DNA of 55,551 nucleotides, from contig CAZREI010000007.1 of assembly GCA_964599285.1 (NCBI GenBank), forward strand, positions 1 through 55,551. Reading direction: 5' to 3'. The number at the start of each line of letters is the position of its first letter. The stretch's first letter is position 1. The notes under the pieces are model-generated. The model was not told the origin of the DNA. It did no database searches and was given only the letters and a program-made list of their open reading frames with translations. This stretch comes from VGLO01 sp964599285 (GTDB lineage Bacteria > Patescibacteriota > Minisyncoccia > Minisyncoccales > Staskawiczbacteraceae). Positions 1-7,227 of this stretch are shown here, in pieces. A program made the position numbers and the translations under genes.

Positions 1-1
1 C

Positions 2-28
2 TTTACGGTAATCGTCTCGAAGGAGTAA
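2..28 (+). CDS. infC: 3' end of probable translation initiation factor IF-3
   Basis: Only the last eight codons and a TAA stop lie in the window, reading FTVIVSKE. The next genes are rpmI and rplT, and infC-rpmI-rplT is a widely conserved operon order. The short basic tail resembles the final beta strand of the IF-3 C-terminal domain. The call rests mainly on gene order, because eight residues cannot identify a family. Confidence 0.45.
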   Translation, partial: FTVIVSKE

Positions 29-153
29 TCACGAATATACAAATCTAAAATAATATACAAATCTTACCAATATACAAATCACGCCGCTCGTTCACATTCG
101 TATATTTGTAAGATTTGTATATTTGATCGTATTCGTATATTCGTGATTACTCC
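22..153. repeat. Long AT-rich intergenic hairpin, family H1
   Basis: The left edge GGAGTAATCACGAATATAC is the exact reverse complement of the right edge, and the interior repeats 'atatacaaat' in one direction and 'tttgtatat' in the other. The hairpin fills the gap between the probable infC stop and rpmI, ending seven bases before the rpmI ATG. A second copy with the same first ~40 bases is at 5225-5388. It leaves no room for a Shine-Dalgarno site at rpmI. Confidence 0.85.
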
Positions 154-159
154 AAAAAC

Positions 160-348
160 ATGAATAAGACCAAAAAGGCATTAATAAAGCGATTTAAAAT
201 CACGGGCACCGGGAAGATTTTGCGACGGCTTTCAGGACAAAACCATTACCGATCCAAAAAAACCGGCCAAGACCGCAGGAAAGGAAGAAAGTGGATACAG
301 CTTTCCAAATCAGAAACAAAACGAGTTAAACGATATTTGCAGACATAA
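160..348 (+). CDS. rpmI: 50S ribosomal protein L35
   Basis: This is large-subunit ribosomal protein bL35, which binds 23S rRNA. The protein has 62 residues, is strongly basic, and carries the family signature IKRFKITGTGKILRR followed by a conserved His (NHYRSKKTGQ), as expected for L35. It is preceded by the probable infC end and followed by rplT, the classical order. The ATG at 160 is the only sensible start. It follows the H1 hairpin directly with no Shine-Dalgarno site, so initiation may depend on hairpin structure or on coupling with infC. The length is normal for the family and nothing in it is truncated. Confidence 0.95.
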   Translation: MNKTKKALIKRFKITGTGKILRRLSGQNHYRSKKTGQDRRKGRKWIQLSKSETKRVKRYLQT

Positions 349-354
349 TAATCC

Positions 355-440
355 TACCAATTACGAATTTAATCGAATTACGAATGTGCGAACGTCGTAT
401 TCGTAATTCGGCAAGATTCGTAATTCGTAGGAAATTTCTC
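355..440. repeat. AT-rich hairpin of 'attcgtaattcg' words, family H2
   Basis: Between rpmI and rplT the sequence alternates 'aattacgaat' and its complement 'attcgtaatt', giving an imperfect hairpin that ends about ten bases before the rplT start. Related words occur at 43205-43295 and near 42808-42845. A second small stem (AATTTCtcgcaaGAAATT) overlaps the region just before the rplT ATG. Confidence 0.75.
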
Positions 441-450
441 GCAAGAAATT

Positions 451-798
451 ATGACTCGAGTCAAAAAAGGATTATCAGCTCACAAGCACCGAAAGCATTT
501 ATTGAAAAATGCCAAGGGTTTTAAGTATGGCAGAAAGTCAAAATACAAGCTGGCCAAAGATGCTCTGCGCCACGCCTGGACGTACTCCTACCGCGACCGA
601 AAAGTCAAAAAACGCGACTTCCGCCAGCTCTGGCAATTGCATATCAACGCCGCTTCCAGGAAATTGGGCATCAACTACAGCCAGCTCATCCACGGGTTGA
701 AAACAAAAAAAATTGAACTGGATAGAAAAATATTATCGCAGTTGGTAGAAAAGTATCCGGAAGTTTTTGAAAAGATTGTAGAGGAAGTGAAAAAGTGA
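451..798 (+). CDS. rplT: 50S ribosomal protein L20
   Basis: This is bL20, an early-assembly 23S rRNA binding protein. The 115 residues show the typical basic N-terminus TRVKKGLSAHKHRKHLLKNA, then the conserved block YRDRKVKKRDFRQLWQLHIN and the C-terminal globular part with INYSQLIHGL. Length matches the usual 115-120 residues. It follows rpmI and is separated from it by the H2 hairpin. In many bacteria L20 represses this operon by binding the mRNA. The hairpin before the start is a possible site, but I see no specific L20 target. A strong terminator follows. Confidence 0.96.
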   Translation: MTRVKKGLSAHKHRKHLLKNAKGFKYGRKSKYKLAKDALRHAWTYSYRDRKVKKRDFRQLWQLHINAASRKLGINYSQLIHGLKTKKIELDRKILSQLVEKYPEVFEKIVEEVKK

Positions 799-841
799 CG
801 AATTAACGCGAATCCTTAACGAATAAACACGAATCACGAAT

Positions 842-874
842 AAAAAATCAGCCCTTAAACGGGCTGATTTTTTT
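842..874. terminator. Bidirectional intrinsic terminator after rplT
   Basis: The stem ATCAGCCC/GGGCTGAT has a six-base loop, is preceded by a run of A and followed by seven T. It lies between the convergent rplT and the minus-strand surface-protein gene, so it can end transcription from both sides. Confidence 0.9.
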
Positions 875-891
875 GTGCTGAAAGTAAGATT

Positions 892-3411
892 TTATTTTAC
901 TGATACCGTTACCGAACTGGAGGCACTATTGCCGGCGGCATCGTAGGCGATGACTTTTATGGTGACTGGTCCCGCTTTGGGTGGCGTCTTCCATTTGTAG
1001 CTATAGGGAGTAGTAGTATCGGTTGCCTTCAGGGCGTTGCTGACGTAGAACTCCACTCTGGTTACACCCACATTGTCGGCGGCAGAGGCGGTAACGGTCA
1101 CTGTGGTTCCTCGTGGCACAGATGCTCCGCTGGTTGGACTAGTGATATTAACCGTGGGGGCAATAGGATCGGGGATCGGAGTTGAAGATGATGAAGGCGT
1201 GGGAGTCGGTGTCGGTGTTGGGGTTGGGGTTGGGGTCGATGTTGGGGTTGGTGTGGGTGTTGGAGTGGGTGTGGGGCATCCAGTGGTGGTTATTGGCAAG
1301 GACGACGATGGCGAAGATACATTTCCGGCGGCATCATAACTGGAAACGGTATAGCTGTAACCGGTGCAAGCGACAAGCCCACTGTCACTAAAAGAAGTGG
1401 CAGTGCTGGTGCCAACTTGAGTGCCATTGCGCAAAATCTTGTAGCCGGCAACCCCCACATTATCAAGTGATGCGGACCAGGAAAGGGTAACGCCCGACGC
1501 AGTGATTGAAGACGCGGTCAAATTAGTTGGAACGGTAGGCGCGCTAACATCGGGGTTGCTAACAGTAACCGTTACGGTCACCGTGGCAATGTTGTTTGAG
1601 GTATCGTAGGCAGTGGCCGACACGGTGTGTGAACCGTCAGTTAATGTTGTCGTGTCCCAGCTATAAGCATAGGGACTGGCCGTATCCTGTGCCACTGGTA
1701 TATTGTCAATTTGAAATGTAACTTTTCCCATGCCGACATTATCGGAAGCTGTGGCAGTTACGGTAATCGTTCCGCTCACCGTCGATGCGTCAGAAGGGGA
1801 GCTAATGGCAATGGTGGGCACCGTGGTATCAGTGGGCAATGGTGATGGCGAGGGCGATGGCGAAGGTGATGAATTGGTTAAATTAAGAATCCCAATACAG
1901 GTAGACCAAGCAGTGGCAGCATTGACTGAACATTCTTGGGTGCTGATAAAAGTTGCGTTGTCAGATGGATCAAGCGCTATGGAACCGTAATCTCCCGCGC
2001 GATTTGGAGTTACGGTTTTATTGACACCTGGATACAGATTAACAGCCGATTGCATACTGCCCAGTGAATCGCCGGCGAGCCGGCCAGTCATGTACATAGA
2101 TACATATTCGGTGGCTGACGATTCTATGTATGACAGTGCCATATTGCCATTTTGGTCTACGCCAACCGCGGGGAAATATGTGCTGACGCCGACTCCAGGA
2201 TGGGCGACCCCTTGTTGGACCAACGCCGGACTGGAAGCGCTGGTAGTAAATTGATACCAAGAAGCCGCCGCATCCGAACCGACTGAAGAATTAAAAGAAG
2301 TGACTAAATTATTGTTGTTCCATTCCACCCCTAAGTCACGGCAATCGCCGGCATTGATTGTTCCGCCCGGCTGAACGGGCGTGGCGTAACTGTAAGGATT
2401 GACGGCTATGGTGGTGTCGGTAAAATTTGGAGACGAACTTAGCACATTGGTCATTTTGACTACATCAACCGAACTTCCGCCGCTCCAACTGCTGCCAACA
2501 AAATACATCGGATCGCCAGCAACTGATCCGTGCATCCTGGCCGGAACCTGGGAAAAATAACCCGGCCGGTCGATAAGATAGCTGGTAATGGTGCTGTTGT
2601 TTTGGTCCAGTAACGTACTTTTATTAATAGAAACAATAATTTCGTGGCCGTAGCTGCCCGAAAATGTATAACCATTTCCGGAATAAACATACGCATCGGC
2701 GTTAAAACCAAGCTTGCCGTTGTCGGACCAGTACTGACCGCCTTCATCTACTTCAATTTGATGGATTTCCGTAAAGCCTTGGGTTGGATCTGATGAGTTA
2801 GAAACGGCAATATCAATATACGATTTGCTTGAAGCCGCGTCCTTGACTGCGGCCGCAATAACAAATCGACTTGCTTGATCATCATACAATGTCACCGCAT
2901 CAAAATCGCCGCCGACAGTATCCATTCCGCTAAACAGCGTTACCAGGGTTTGTCGGGAGACCAGTGCGCCGGTTGTCTTGTCAAAAATTGCCACCGATTC
3001 ATTGACGGTTTGCAATAGGTAATTGGGGCCGGCTGCTAGGGTGGGATCGGCGGGGGTCCAGCCAGTGTTGGTAAGCCCGACTTGCTCTGACAATGTTTGG
3101 GTTAAGTGTTTGCGGCGATGATCAATGGGATGCTTTAGGCGCACCACCGGAATACGCTGGACTTCCGGGCCGGTTTCGAATTCATCAGGCAATGGAAAAG
3201 GGGCATTGCTCTGGCCCAAAGCCGCCCGGCTTGATGAAGCATTTTCATCCACCGCCGCCACGGATGATAAAACATACAGCTGTGCCCAGGTGCCGATAGC
3301 AAGGGCACAAAGAATAAAGATAATCCAGTGAAAGACGATGTGGCTTTTATGGCTGTGCCAGCGACGATACCAAGATTGGGCAGGAAGCTGGTCGGAGGGT
3401 GGGTTGAACAT
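892..3411 (-). CDS. Large membrane-anchored surface protein with Ig-like and fibronectin III domains
   Basis: The 839-residue protein has a cytoplasmic basic N-terminus and one hydrophobic segment at about 27-50, so it is an anchored or secreted surface protein. Residues about 95-510 form a beta-rich region of regularly spaced Gly/Asp-rich strands, possibly a propeller, whose family I do not recognise. A Ser-Pro linker follows (about 512-524), then a bacterial Ig-like domain (TIAISSPSDAS, SDNVG), a fibronectin type III domain (about 625-710, APTVPTNLTASS), a Thr-Pro linker (about 710-745) and a second Ig-like domain to the end. No sorting signal is visible. Role in adhesion or host/substrate contact is an inference from architecture. 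A DnaA-box-like site lies 72 bases upstream of the start. Confidence 0.85.
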   Translation of the reverse strand: MFNPPSDQLPAQSWYRRWHSHKSHIVFHWIIFILCALAIGTWAQLYVLSSVAAVDENASSSRAALGQSNAPFPLPDEFETGPEVQRIPVVRLKHPIDHRRKHLTQTLSEQVGLTNTGWTPADPTLAAGPNYLLQTVNESVAIFDKTTGALVSRQTLVTLFSGMDTVGGDFDAVTLYDDQASRFVIAAAVKDAASSKSYIDIAVSNSSDPTQGFTEIHQIEVDEGGQYWSDNGKLGFNADAYVYSGNGYTFSGSYGHEIIVSINKSTLLDQNNSTITSYLIDRPGYFSQVPARMHGSVAGDPMYFVGSSWSGGSSVDVVKMTNVLSSSPNFTDTTIAVNPYSYATPVQPGGTINAGDCRDLGVEWNNNNLVTSFNSSVGSDAAASWYQFTTSASSPALVQQGVAHPGVGVSTYFPAVGVDQNGNMALSYIESSATEYVSMYMTGRLAGDSLGSMQSAVNLYPGVNKTVTPNRAGDYGSIALDPSDNATFISTQECSVNAATAWSTCIGILNLTNSSPSPSPSPSPLPTDTTVPTIAISSPSDASTVSGTITVTATASDNVGMGKVTFQIDNIPVAQDTASPYAYSWDTTTLTDGSHTVSATAYDTSNNIATVTVTVTVSNPDVSAPTVPTNLTASSITASGVTLSWSASLDNVGVAGYKILRNGTQVGTSTATSFSDSGLVACTGYSYTVSSYDAAGNVSSPSSSLPITTTGCPTPTPTPTPTPTSTPTPTPTPTPTPTPSSSSTPIPDPIAPTVNITSPTSGASVPRGTTVTVTASAADNVGVTRVEFYVSNALKATDTTTPYSYKWKTPPKAGPVTIKVIAYDAAGNSASSSVTVSVK
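1196..1285. repeat. Low-complexity Thr-Pro coding repeat
   Basis: Alternating Thr and Pro codons on the minus strand encode the linker between the FN3 domain and the last Ig-like domain of the surface protein. The near-perfect six-base periodicity makes it prone to length change. Confidence 0.8.
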
Positions 3412-3482
3412 GGTTTTTTGTTAAAAAAATAATAATATTTTTAATCGTTGTTCCATTGTACTATGAATTGAAGAACACCAGT

Positions 3483-3491
3483 TGTGGATAA
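3483..3491. promoter_or_regulatory. DnaA-box-like site upstream of the surface-protein gene
   Basis: An exact TGTGGATAA (TTATCCACA on the other strand) lies in the non-coding gap upstream of the gene that starts at 3411. The same word occurs twice in the origin region. Binding by DnaA here is an inference. Confidence 0.35.
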
Positions 3492-3559
3492 CTATGCGGT
3501 GACGAATTAACACGAATCAGGCACTGCGGTGCCACGAATTTTCACGAATCACGAATAGA

Positions 3560-3622
3560 AAGATTGCTTCGCCCCTCGGCCAGCTGGGCTGGCCAGGCCC
3601 GCTCAGCGGGCCGCAATGACGG
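3560..3622. repeat. REP-like element (GATTGCTTCG ... GCAATGACG)
   Basis: One of about ten copies of a GC-richer palindromic element. It starts AGATTGCTTCG, contains the GGCCAGCTGGGCTGGCC palindrome and a CCCGCTCAGCGGG-type palindrome, and ends CCGCAATGACGG. It sits immediately downstream of mutM, whose stop is at 3628. Confidence 0.85.
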
Positions 3623-3627
3623 ACGCC

Positions 3628-4533
3628 CTACATTTTTTGACACAGTGGACAGAAAAAGGCGCTACGGCCACCAAACATCAAGCGCTGGATTGCCGTCTTG
3701 CAACGCGCGCACGGCTGTTTTTCTTTTTTGTACACTTTGCGCTTGCCGTCAAAGTGTCCTTTTTGACCGTCAACATTGCGATAGTCAGCAAAACTTTCGC
3801 CTCCAAATTCAATGCCAATAGCCAGCACCTTTTTTATTGCGCCACACAATAATGTTAGTTCTTTTTCGCTTAATTGCGATACATCTTTTTTAGGATGGAT
3901 GCGAGCCCACCACAGAGCTTCGCTGGCATAAATATTGCCGATGCCGGCGATGACGCGCGGCTCCATAATGACCTGCTTTACTTTGCCCCGCTTACCCTTG
4001 AGTACTTGCTTAAATTTGGAAAACGTGAAAGATTTTTCCAAAGGTTCCGGACCCCAGCCCGTAAACTCCGCTGACTGCAACAATTCTTGGGTTTTCCACA
4101 ACTCCACCTTTGCGAACTTGCGCATGTCAGACAAGGCAATCATTTTCCCATCGTCCAAGAAAAAAATGATGTGTAAATAATCATTCATTTTCTCCCTTAA
4201 TGGCCCATCTTCAAGTGATTGATATTTCCCATCTTTCATGATCCATATTCCGCAAAGTAGGTGTCCGGTCATTTTCATGTGCACCAGCAAAGAATATCCA
4301 TCCGATAATTCAAAAATAACGTTCTTTGCCCGCCGCCAAACTTTTTTTATCTTTTTGCCTTTTAGTTCTTTTTTAAATATTTCAAAATCTCCAGATCGTT
4401 TGACTTGCCCGCCAAAGCCTTGTCGCAGGCGAACCATTTTTCCCCAATCCGACCACACATCAATAAAGGTCCTTTTAAGGACCTTCTGTTGTAAACCTTT
4501 TACGGTTGTTTCTACTTCAGGCAACTCGGGCAT
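3628..4533 (-). CDS. mutM: Formamidopyrimidine-DNA glycosylase (Fpg/MutM)
   Basis: This base-excision repair enzyme removes oxidised purines such as 8-oxoguanine and nicks the abasic site. I chose the ATG at 4533 because it gives MPELPEVETT, in which the second-residue Pro is the catalytic nucleophile and Glu3 the acid; in-frame codons further upstream lie in leader sequence. The 301 residues include the helix-two-turns-helix motif (GIGNIYASEALW) and a C-terminal zinc finger CARC...CPLC. An unusual RLRQGFGGQ stretch at residues 35-43 interrupts the N-terminal beta sheet where family members have no such sequence. It matches a repeat element (see 4405-4431) inserted in frame. Activity is probably kept because the catalytic and zinc residues are intact. 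Confidence 0.93.
   Translation of the reverse strand: MPELPEVETTVKGLQQKVLKRTFIDVWSDWGKMVRLRQGFGGQVKRSGDFEIFKKELKGKKIKKVWRRAKNVIFELSDGYSLLVHMKMTGHLLCGIWIMKDGKYQSLEDGPLREKMNDYLHIIFFLDDGKMIALSDMRKFAKVELWKTQELLQSAEFTGWGPEPLEKSFTFSKFKQVLKGKRGKVKQVIMEPRVIAGIGNIYASEALWWARIHPKKDVSQLSEKELTLLCGAIKKVLAIGIEFGGESFADYRNVDGQKGHFDGKRKVYKKEKQPCARCKTAIQRLMFGGRSAFFCPLCQKM
4405..4431 (-). repeat. 27-bp repeat element in frame inside mutM
   Basis: In coding orientation it reads CGCCTGCGACAAGGCTTTGG followed by CGGGCAA and encodes RLRQGFGGQ. A related sequence (CTTCGCCAAGGCTTC) appears in the yraN-like gene at the right end of the window, again encoding LRQGF. The length is a multiple of three, so the frame is kept. 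Confidence 0.65.
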
Positions 4534-4653
4534 AAATGAATAAAAACACCAACAGTTAAATATCCGAATATCCATAATATCCACTCATATCGGGATATTA
4601 TTGATATTTACTCGCTTCGCTCGCGATATTGCGGATATTTTTGTGCTGGAATT

Positions 4654-5217
4654 TTACTTTTTAATCTTGCCTTTCTTTGATGCCTCTTTTACTCCGGTGA
4701 TCTGGCTTTTCAGTTCTTGTAACTGCATTTCTTTTACCCGGTAGCCTTCTTTATACTTTTCCAAATCCTGCATCATTCGCTGGACTTCCAACGTTCGATT
4801 TTTGACCTTTTGCTCCAGGGCATTGATGGTTTCCTGCAAGCCTTGGGTTTGGGCCTGCACCTTGACGCTGACCGTGCGCCGGGTGGTTTCGTTTTCCTCG
4901 TTGCTTTCTTGGAGTTGGTCGGCGATGCGGTTAAATACGTTTGCCAGCTGGCCAAGTTCATCTTTACTTTCGGAATAAAACCGGCTTTTTAAGTCTCCCT
5001 TACTCAAGTCATCGGCTTTTTTCAACAACTTTCTGACGGGCATGGTAACATTCTGGCCGGTGGCAAAACCGAATAAAAATAAATACACCGTCAAAAAAGA
5101 AAGGATGATATAAAAGCTGGCATTTAAGCTTTCATAGTTTAAGGCAATGATGGAAATAATCACAAAAACGCCGGCGATGATAATGGGGAAAGCTATTTTT
5201 AGGGAAAGACTAGGCAT
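4654..5217 (-). CDS. Two-TM membrane protein with HAMP domain and coiled coil
   Basis: The 187-residue protein has two membrane segments (about 8-26 and 33-52) joined by a very short loop, a HAMP domain (about 53-105; it begins with the conserved Pro of MPVRKLL and includes DELGQLANVFNRIADQL) and a long C-terminal coiled coil to about 175, ending in a basic tail. It has no kinase, cyclase or methyl-accepting output domain, so it is a HAMP protein without recognised output. I chose the ATG at 5217 over the GTG at 5235 because the latter lies inside the H1 hairpin. It may transmit a membrane signal or organise a complex; no partner is evident. The neighbours mutM and the exonuclease are on the same strand. 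Confidence 0.8.
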   Translation of the reverse strand: MPSLSLKIAFPIIIAGVFVIISIIALNYESLNASFYIILSFLTVYLFLFGFATGQNVTMPVRKLLKKADDLSKGDLKSRFYSESKDELGQLANVFNRIADQLQESNEENETTRRTVSVKVQAQTQGLQETINALEQKVKNRTLEVQRMMQDLEKYKEGYRVKEMQLQELKSQITGVKEASKKGKIKK

Positions 5218-5224
5218 TTTGCTT

Positions 5225-5388
5225 GGAGTAATCACGAATATACAAATCTAAAATAATATACAAATATTACAAATATACGAATGTGCTGGATTGCCACGTT
5301 GCTTCGCTCCTCGCAATGACGAGCGGCGAGATTTGTATATTCGTAAAATTTGTATATTTGACCGTATTTGTATATTCGTGATTACTCC
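5225..5388. repeat. H1 hairpin with a REP-like element nested inside
   Basis: Same edges as the hairpin at 22-153 (GGAGTAATCACGAATATAC and its complement). Inside one arm is a GC-richer REP-like insert (about 5284-5330: GGATTGCCACGTTGCTTCG ... CGCAATGACGAG). This shows one palindromic element landing in another. Confidence 0.85.
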
Positions 5389-5415
5389 TTTTTTATTTTA
5401 CACCAATCCAGCCCA

Positions 5416-6303
5416 TTAATCAAAAACGATGGTGGATAATCGATCCGCGAGACTGTTAAATCCCAGCTCATCAAAAATGGCCATCACTTTTTGCCGGTCA
5501 AAGTTGCCGAATTTACAATCTTCCAAATTAAAATCCAGCGGCACGTCCTGGCGGGTTGTTACCAGTTCCAGCGACAAAAAAGCCTTTTCTTTATTTGCCT
5601 TCAAGGCTTCTTTTATTTTTGGCTTTAAAACCGCAGTGTCAGTAGACAGCTCATCGTACAAATTTTTTATGCTACCAAAACGGCCAATCAAATCCGCCGC
5701 AGCAACCTTGCCGATGCCCGGCACCCCCGGTACGTTGTCTGAATTGTCACCGGTCAGCGCCTTAAAATCATTCATTTGATTAGGCTGAACGCCGAAGCGC
5801 TCCACAACCCTGGCCTGGTCGTACAAAATGGTTTCTTTAATGCTTTTGCCTGGCGTGTACACCTGGATTTTTTCATCTACCAGCTGCAAGTTGTCCAGGT
5901 CGCCGCTGACAATGAAAATCCGGCAGTCGTTTTCCTTTTTTTTGGCGATGGTGGCAATTAAATCATCGGCTTCAAATCCTTCTTTGGCAAACAGGGGAAT
6001 AGCAAAACTTGCAAGCACTTCTTTTATGATGGGAAACTGGGAAATCAGCGCATCGGGCGGCGGCAGGCGATGGGCTTTGTAATCTTCAAACTGCTCATGA
6101 CGAAACGTGGGTTTGGGCGTGTCAAAGCAGGCCACAATGTAATTGGCTTTTAGGTCTTTGATGGCGCGAAATAAAATCAGCAAAAATCCGTAGACCGCTC
6201 CCGTCGCCTGTCCTTTGGAATTGGTCAGCGGAGGCAGAGCATGAAAAGCGCGATAAAGCAGGGATGAAGAATCAATAATGATTAATCGTTTTTCGTTTGG
6301 CAT
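5416..6303 (-). CDS. Stand-alone 5'-3' exonuclease (PolI N-terminal nuclease type)
   Basis: The 295-residue protein is the flap/5' nuclease module of DNA polymerase I without the polymerase part. It acts on RNA primers and flaps in lagging-strand and repair synthesis. Visible motifs are IIIDSSSLLYRAFHALP (first metal-binding Asp), FDTPKPTFRHEQFEDYK, GFEADDLIATIA, VSGDLDNLQLV and LTGDNSDNVPGVPGIG, the helix-hairpin-helix that binds the duplex. All the acidic metal ligands I expect are present. The start at 6303 places the first Asp at the usual position. It lies in a minus-strand run with tsaE and the HAMP gene, separated from the 35-residue ORF upstream by a terminator. Confidence 0.9.
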   Translation of the reverse strand: MPNEKRLIIIDSSSLLYRAFHALPPLTNSKGQATGAVYGFLLILFRAIKDLKANYIVACFDTPKPTFRHEQFEDYKAHRLPPPDALISQFPIIKEVLASFAIPLFAKEGFEADDLIATIAKKKENDCRIFIVSGDLDNLQLVDEKIQVYTPGKSIKETILYDQARVVERFGVQPNQMNDFKALTGDNSDNVPGVPGIGKVAAADLIGRFGSIKNLYDELSTDTAVLKPKIKEALKANKEKAFLSLELVTTRQDVPLDFNLEDCKFGNFDRQKVMAIFDELGFNSLADRLSTIVFD

Positions 6304-6326
6304 GATGTGATTTTACCATTTTTTGA

Positions 6327-6358
6327 AATAAAAAAAAGCTGCTGGTTTCCCAGGCAGC
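6327..6358 (-). terminator. Intrinsic terminator of the 35-residue small ORF
   Basis: On the minus strand a GCTGCctgg...ccaGCAGC stem with one bulge and a small GAAA loop is followed by seven T and further T-rich sequence. It lies just after the stop of the small ORF at 6368-6475. Confidence 0.8.
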
Positions 6359-6367
6359 CCCAAAAAG

Positions 6368-6475
6368 TCAAGATGGCTTCTTAAAAAGCCATTTGTATAT
6401 CCATACCAAAGGTTCAAAGTAAAGAACTACACCGTCTTTGAAAGCTTTTTTGGTAATCTTCCAAAATTCACCCAT
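6368..6475 (-). CDS. Small 35-residue amphipathic protein
   Basis: The ATG at 6475 is preceded by AGAAAGG at a workable Shine-Dalgarno distance, one of few good sites in the window. The product starts MGEFWKITKKAFKDG and ends LVWIYKWLFKKPS. A stretch of about 18 hydrophobic residues (GVVLYFEPLVWIYKWLF) with Lys on both sides suggests a membrane-associated or membrane-spanning peptide. A terminator follows the stop directly, so the ORF forms its own unit between tsaE and the exonuclease. I recognise no family. It could also be a small toxin-like peptide. Confidence 0.55.
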   Translation of the reverse strand: MGEFWKITKKAFKDGVVLYFEPLVWIYKWLFKKPS

Positions 6476-6537
6476 GGCGCTTGCCTTTCTTTTTTATAAA
6501 AACCAAAGAACAACTCTATTTTCATGTTAGCGAAAGA

Positions 6538-7083
6538 TTAGGGCTTGTCAATCATTATTTCTCTCTTGTTTTCTTCTAAATGATTGAATGCAATCGAAAT
6601 TTTATTTTTTGGTAAAATATTTTTAATTTTTTCTGGCCATTCTATGGCTACGATGTTTTTTGGATCAGAAATTATTTCCCTAAAACCCAGCCCCAAAATT
6701 TCTTCGGGCGATTCCGTGCGATAACAATCAAAGTGATAGAAAAATTTGAACGCTGGATTGCCACGTCGCTGCGCTCCTCGCAATGACGGGTGAGTGGCGG
6801 CCGGCGCCGCGGCGCCGGCCGCTGGAATCTCAAATTTTTTCATGATTACGAACGTTGGACTGTTTACCGTTTCTTTAATTCCCAAGCCTTTGGCAAAGCC
6901 TTGCAAAAAGGTGGTTTTGCCGGCGCCCAAGTCTCCTTGCAGGGCCAGAACCACGGCGGTTTTTTGTGGTTTAACGGCAAAAATTTCGCGCGCTCGCCCT
7001 GAAAGAATTTGAAGGGCGAAATTTTTGCCGAGCTTTTGCGTTTCCTGAAAACTTTTTGTGATATATTTTTTTTGCCTGTCCAC
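6538..7083 (-). CDS. tsaE: tRNA threonylcarbamoyladenosine biosynthesis ATPase TsaE
   Basis: TsaE is the P-loop ATPase that drives turnover of the TsaB-TsaD complex making t6A37 in ANN-decoding tRNAs. The Walker A motif GDLGAGKTT is at residues 50-58, followed by the family blocks TVNSPTFVIMKKFE, YHFDCYRTESPEEILGLGF and IVAIEWPEKI. The 181 residues are longer than usual because residues about 86-111 (from PAAGAAAP to RRGNPA) are an in-frame insertion of a REP-like element plus a GC-rich perfect palindrome. It falls in a surface loop between two core strands, so the protein probably still folds. The start is a GTG at 7083 without a clear Shine-Dalgarno site and is the least certain part of the call. 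Confidence 0.9.
   Translation of the reverse strand: MDRQKKYITKSFQETQKLGKNFALQILSGRAREIFAVKPQKTAVVLALQGDLGAGKTTFLQGFAKGLGIKETVNSPTFVIMKKFEIPAAGAAAPAATHPSLRGAQRRGNPAFKFFYHFDCYRTESPEEILGLGFREIISDPKNIVAIEWPEKIKNILPKNKISIAFNHLEENKREIMIDKP
6751..6828 (-). repeat. REP-like element plus GC palindrome in frame inside tsaE
   Basis: The 78-bp segment contains GGATTGCCACGTCGCTGCGC, CTCGCAATGACGGG and then the perfect 26-bp palindrome at 6797-6822. It encodes 26 residues without breaking the frame. The DNA is far richer in GC than the rest of tsaE. Confidence 0.85.
6797..6822. repeat. Loopless perfect GC palindrome, CCGCGG core (26 bp)
   Basis: Every base pairs across the centre (GCCGCGGC). It is one of five such palindromes in the window that share the CCGCGG core but have unrelated arms. 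This one lies inside tsaE. Confidence 0.9.
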
Positions 7084-7111
7084 TTGATTTATTTTGTTAA
7101 ATGAATTAGGT

Positions 7112-7226
7112 TGAAATTAATAAGCGATGCCAATATACTAATCCGCCTTTGGGCGGCCATACCAATGATACTAATCACGTTATTGGTATCATTGGAATGA
7201 TTATTGGTAGATTAGTATCACATTTA
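7112..7226. repeat. AT-rich hairpin of 'gatgccaatatactaat' words, family H3
   Basis: The left arm begins GCGATGCCAATATACTAAT and the right arm ends GGTAGATTAGTATCAC, with inner 'ataccaatgatactaat'/'attggtatcattgg' pairing. The hairpin fills the gap between the divergent tsaE and DHH-like genes and ends just before the ATG at 7228. Copies at 20757-20852 and 44397-44507 share the words. Confidence 0.8.
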
Positions 7227-7227
7227 T

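Noticed and set aside
1073..1391. Plus-strand Gly/Val-rich proteins
   Set aside because: They are antisense shadows of the Thr-Pro repeat in the surface-protein gene.
892..3411. Sortase-anchored surface protein
   Set aside because: No LPxTG-type signal or C-termin al membrane segment is present; anchoring is by the N-terminal membrane helix.
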